Source: an uncultured Roseburia sp.
Lineage (GTDB): Bacteria; Bacillota; Clostridia; Lachnospirales; Lachnospiraceae
Length of the DNA stretch: 5,690 nt
Direction of reading: 5' to 3'
NCBI GenBank assembly: GCA_900548205.1
Contig: URJS01000097.1
Coordinates: 1 to 5,690, forward strand
The notes below the pieces were generated by a model, which saw nothing but the letters and a program-made list of their open reading frames with translations, was not told the DNA's origin and made no database searches. A program made the position numbers and the translations under genes. Below are positions 4,084-5,690 of the stretch, piece by piece. Position 1 is the stretch's first letter. Every line of letters starts with the position of its first letter.

Positions 4084-5538
4084 ATGATGCTGCTTGACGA
4101 CAGTGAATACATAAAATCCTTAAAAGGGGACAACAGCTCGCATGAAAAGACGATGGCGGAGAGCATAGATTTTATTCAGCAGAATGCAAAGGGGGAAAGG
4201 CTGGCGGAAATCGACGGTCTGTTGGAGCAGATCGCGCAGGTGCGAAAGGAGCTGGAGGCGCTTGCGGGTACGGATGAGGAGAAAGCATTTGCCCTTTATC
4301 AGGAGGAGTTTTCTCCGCTTGTCATAAAGGCCGTGACTGAGCTGGATGCGTTTACTGTGGAATATACGGAAACGTTGAACGAGGAGCTTGGAAAGCGGCA
4401 GACGAGGCGGATCGTGCTGACGTATCTGAGCATTGGTCTCTTTATTGTCGGCTGCATCGGCAGTATCAAGATCATTGCCAAGCTGGTCGCATCTATCATG
4501 GAGCCGGTCGATGAGGTGAACAAAGCGCTGATCGCACTCTCACAGGGACAGCTGGGGTATCAGTTTACCTACGAGACTGAGAATGAATTTCAGGAGATGT
4601 GCAATAACATCCGCTTCTCTCTGGAGGAGCTGCACAAATATGTCATGGGGATCAGCACGGAGCTCAGTGCGTTTGCAAAGGGGAATTTTGCGACAGAGCA
4701 TGCGGTTTCCTATATCGGAGACTTTGAGGAGATCGGAAATTCCATTGACCATGTGAAGGAACAGATTTCAGAGATCATGGAGGAGATGCAGGCCGCCTCA
4801 AAGCAGGTGGAGGTGTCCTCAGAGCAGATCGCATCCACCTCACAGGAGCTCGCAAACGGTTCGATGGAACAGGCGAGCGCCGTTGAGGAGCTGACGGCGT
4901 CCATCAATGAGATTTTGGAGCAGATCAAGACGAGCGCGGACAGAGCACGGGAGACAAGCACAATTTCCAGACAGGCAGAGTCCGGCGCTGTATACGGAAA
5001 TGAAAAGGTTAATCAGACGGCGGCAGCAATCCATGAGATTGAAGAAAAATCGGCAGAGATTGAAAATATCATCAACATCATTGATCAGATCGCAACGCAG
5101 ACCCGCTTATTATCCCTCAATGCATCGATCGAAGCAGCGAGAGCCGGTGAGACGGGCAGAGGCTTTGCTATCGTTGCGACAGAGGTTGGAAACCTTGCAG
5201 CAGAATCGGCAGAGGCGGCGAAGGGCATCAGCAAGCTGATCAACGATATGACAGTTTCCGTGAAGCATGGCGTCGAGCTGATGGGCGAAACAGAGGAGGC
5301 GCTTGCCAAGGTGGTTGATCAGGCACGCGGAATCGACAGCCATATCACGGAAATCGCAGAGGCATCGAAGGAGCAGGCAGTGATCATTGAGCAAATATCA
5401 TTGGGAGCTGACCAGATTTCTGCCGTGGTGCAGTCAAACAGCTCTTACAGTCAGGAGAGTGCGGCGACGGCGGAGGAATTATCGGGACAGGCTGTCTTAT
5501 TGGAAAATATGATCCAGCGGTTCCGCACAAAAAAATAG
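4084..5538 (+). CDS. Methyl-accepting chemotaxis protein, main part after an in-frame stop (likely pseudogene or re-initiated)
   Basis: The encoded part is 484 residues, in the same frame as the fragment at 3886-4083 and separated from it only by TAA. The ATG directly follows the stop, but no Shine-Dalgarno precedes it, so translation would need stop-restart coupling or readthrough. Residues 1-109 are the remaining sensor four-helix region. Residues 110-132 are TM2 (IVLTYLSIGLFIVGCIGSIK). A HAMP domain spans about 133-188 and a second HAMP-like segment about 190-238 (FAKGNFATEH, YIGDFEEIGNSI). The signalling coiled coil spans about 240-480, with hairpin tip 333-372 (LNASIEAARAGETGRGF), which binds CheA and CheW. 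Residue 341 is Arg where most receptors have Asn (QTN motif). There is no C-terminal CheR-binding pentapeptide. Whole length would be about 550 codons, normal for the family. Without TM1 the sensor would be misplaced, so the gene is probably inactive unless decoded in full. The ligand is unknown. Confidence 0.88.
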   Translation: MMLLDDSEYIKSLKGDNSSHEKTMAESIDFIQQNAKGERLAEIDGLLEQIAQVRKELEALAGTDEEKAFALYQEEFSPLVIKAVTELDAFTVEYTETLNEELGKRQTRRIVLTYLSIGLFIVGCIGSIKIIAKLVASIMEPVDEVNKALIALSQGQLGYQFTYETENEFQEMCNNIRFSLEELHKYVMGISTELSAFAKGNFATEHAVSYIGDFEEIGNSIDHVKEQISEIMEEMQAASKQVEVSSEQIASTSQELANGSMEQASAVEELTASINEILEQIKTSADRARETSTISRQAESGAVYGNEKVNQTAAAIHEIEEKSAEIENIINIIDQIATQTRLLSLNASIEAARAGETGRGFAIVATEVGNLAAESAEAAKGISKLINDMTVSVKHGVELMGETEEALAKVVDQARGIDSHITEIAEASKEQAVIIEQISLGADQISAVVQSNSSYSQESAATAEELSGQAVLLENMIQRFRTKK

Positions 5539-5561
5539 AATTAGATACTTTCTATTATGAG

Positions 5562-5610
5562 AACGGCTGGCGTGATCGGAGAAGAACTCTGATTGCGCCA
5601 GCCGTTTTTT
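5562..5610 (+). terminator. Intrinsic terminator of the MCP gene
   Basis: The left arm AACGGCTGGCG (5562-5572) pairs perfectly with CGCCAGCCGTT (5596-5606). The stem extends inward with a few G-U pairs to a loop AAGAA (5582-5586), about 20 bp in all. A T-tract (5605-5610) follows. It starts 23 nt after the MCP stop. Confidence 0.92.
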
Positions 5611-5611
5611 C

Positions 5612-5642
5612 ACTTTATAGGAAACTTCGTTCCCTATAAAGT
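5612..5642. repeat. Palindrome just after the MCP terminator
   Basis: ACTTTATAGG (5612-5621) and CCTATAAAGT (5633-5642) form a perfect 10-bp stem. After one A/C mismatch, two further A-T pairs and a C-G pair lead to a small loop. No long T-tract follows. Its CTTTATA/TATAAAG arms resemble the 35-nt palindrome at 2589-2623. It may be a terminator for a gene coming from the right on the minus strand, or a dispersed palindromic element. The last 48 bases (5643-5690) hold nothing I recognise. Confidence 0.6.
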
Positions 5643-5690
5643 AAAACCCTCCGGGGGATCGCACTGCGGCGGAGAGGAACTGTGTCGCTG

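Noticed and set aside
3804..4166. 120-codon minus-strand frame opposite the MCP start
   Set aside because: It is antisense to clear MCP coding sequence and lies across the MCP ribosome site. It is a shadow of the real frame.

Overview
The window looks like a chromosomal stretch from a motile Gram-positive anaerobe of the Clostridia, most likely Lachnospiraceae-like. The support is strong AGGAGG-type ribosome binding sites, Sec signal peptides and a lipobox of Gram-positive style, a chemotaxis receptor with a clostridial-type tip, and U-tract terminators. The taxonomic call is inference from gene style; no marker gene is present.

Layout. From the left, on the minus strand, lies an AT-rich gene (32-523) for a small Sec-exported protein. 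It ends in an Ala/Gly-rich hydrophobic peptide and looks like an antimicrobial or signalling peptide precursor. It has its own good sigma-A-type promoter (630-658) and a leader of about 100 nt holding a possible 10-codon ORF. A gene-poor gap (659-837) follows. Next is a minus-strand pair that reads as one operon: a secreted archaemetzincin-like zinc metalloprotease (2650-3354) followed by a 576-residue lipoprotein (838-2568) with a SurA/PrsA-like N-terminal chaperone domain. A perfect 35-nt palindrome without a U-tract sits between them.

A 531-bp AT-rich divergent region (3355-3885) separates this operon from a plus-strand methyl-accepting chemotaxis protein (MCP). It contains outward-facing candidate promoters, inverted repeats, and a very short ORF with a strong ribosome binding site. 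The MCP is split by an in-frame TAA at 4081-4083, directly followed by ATG ATG. The first piece carries TM1. The second carries most of the sensor, TM2, two HAMP-like segments and the signalling domain. A strong intrinsic terminator (5562-5610) follows, then another palindrome (5612-5642) of unknown role.

How the genes relate. All three minus-strand products are exported or surface-anchored. A plausible but unproven reading is that the lipoprotein assists folding or control of the co-transcribed secreted protease. The peptide precursor has its own promoter and different base composition, so it is probably an independent, possibly acquired, unit. No immunity gene, transporter or maturation partner for it is visible here. 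The MCP is functionally unrelated and, as read, broken or dependent on re-initiation.
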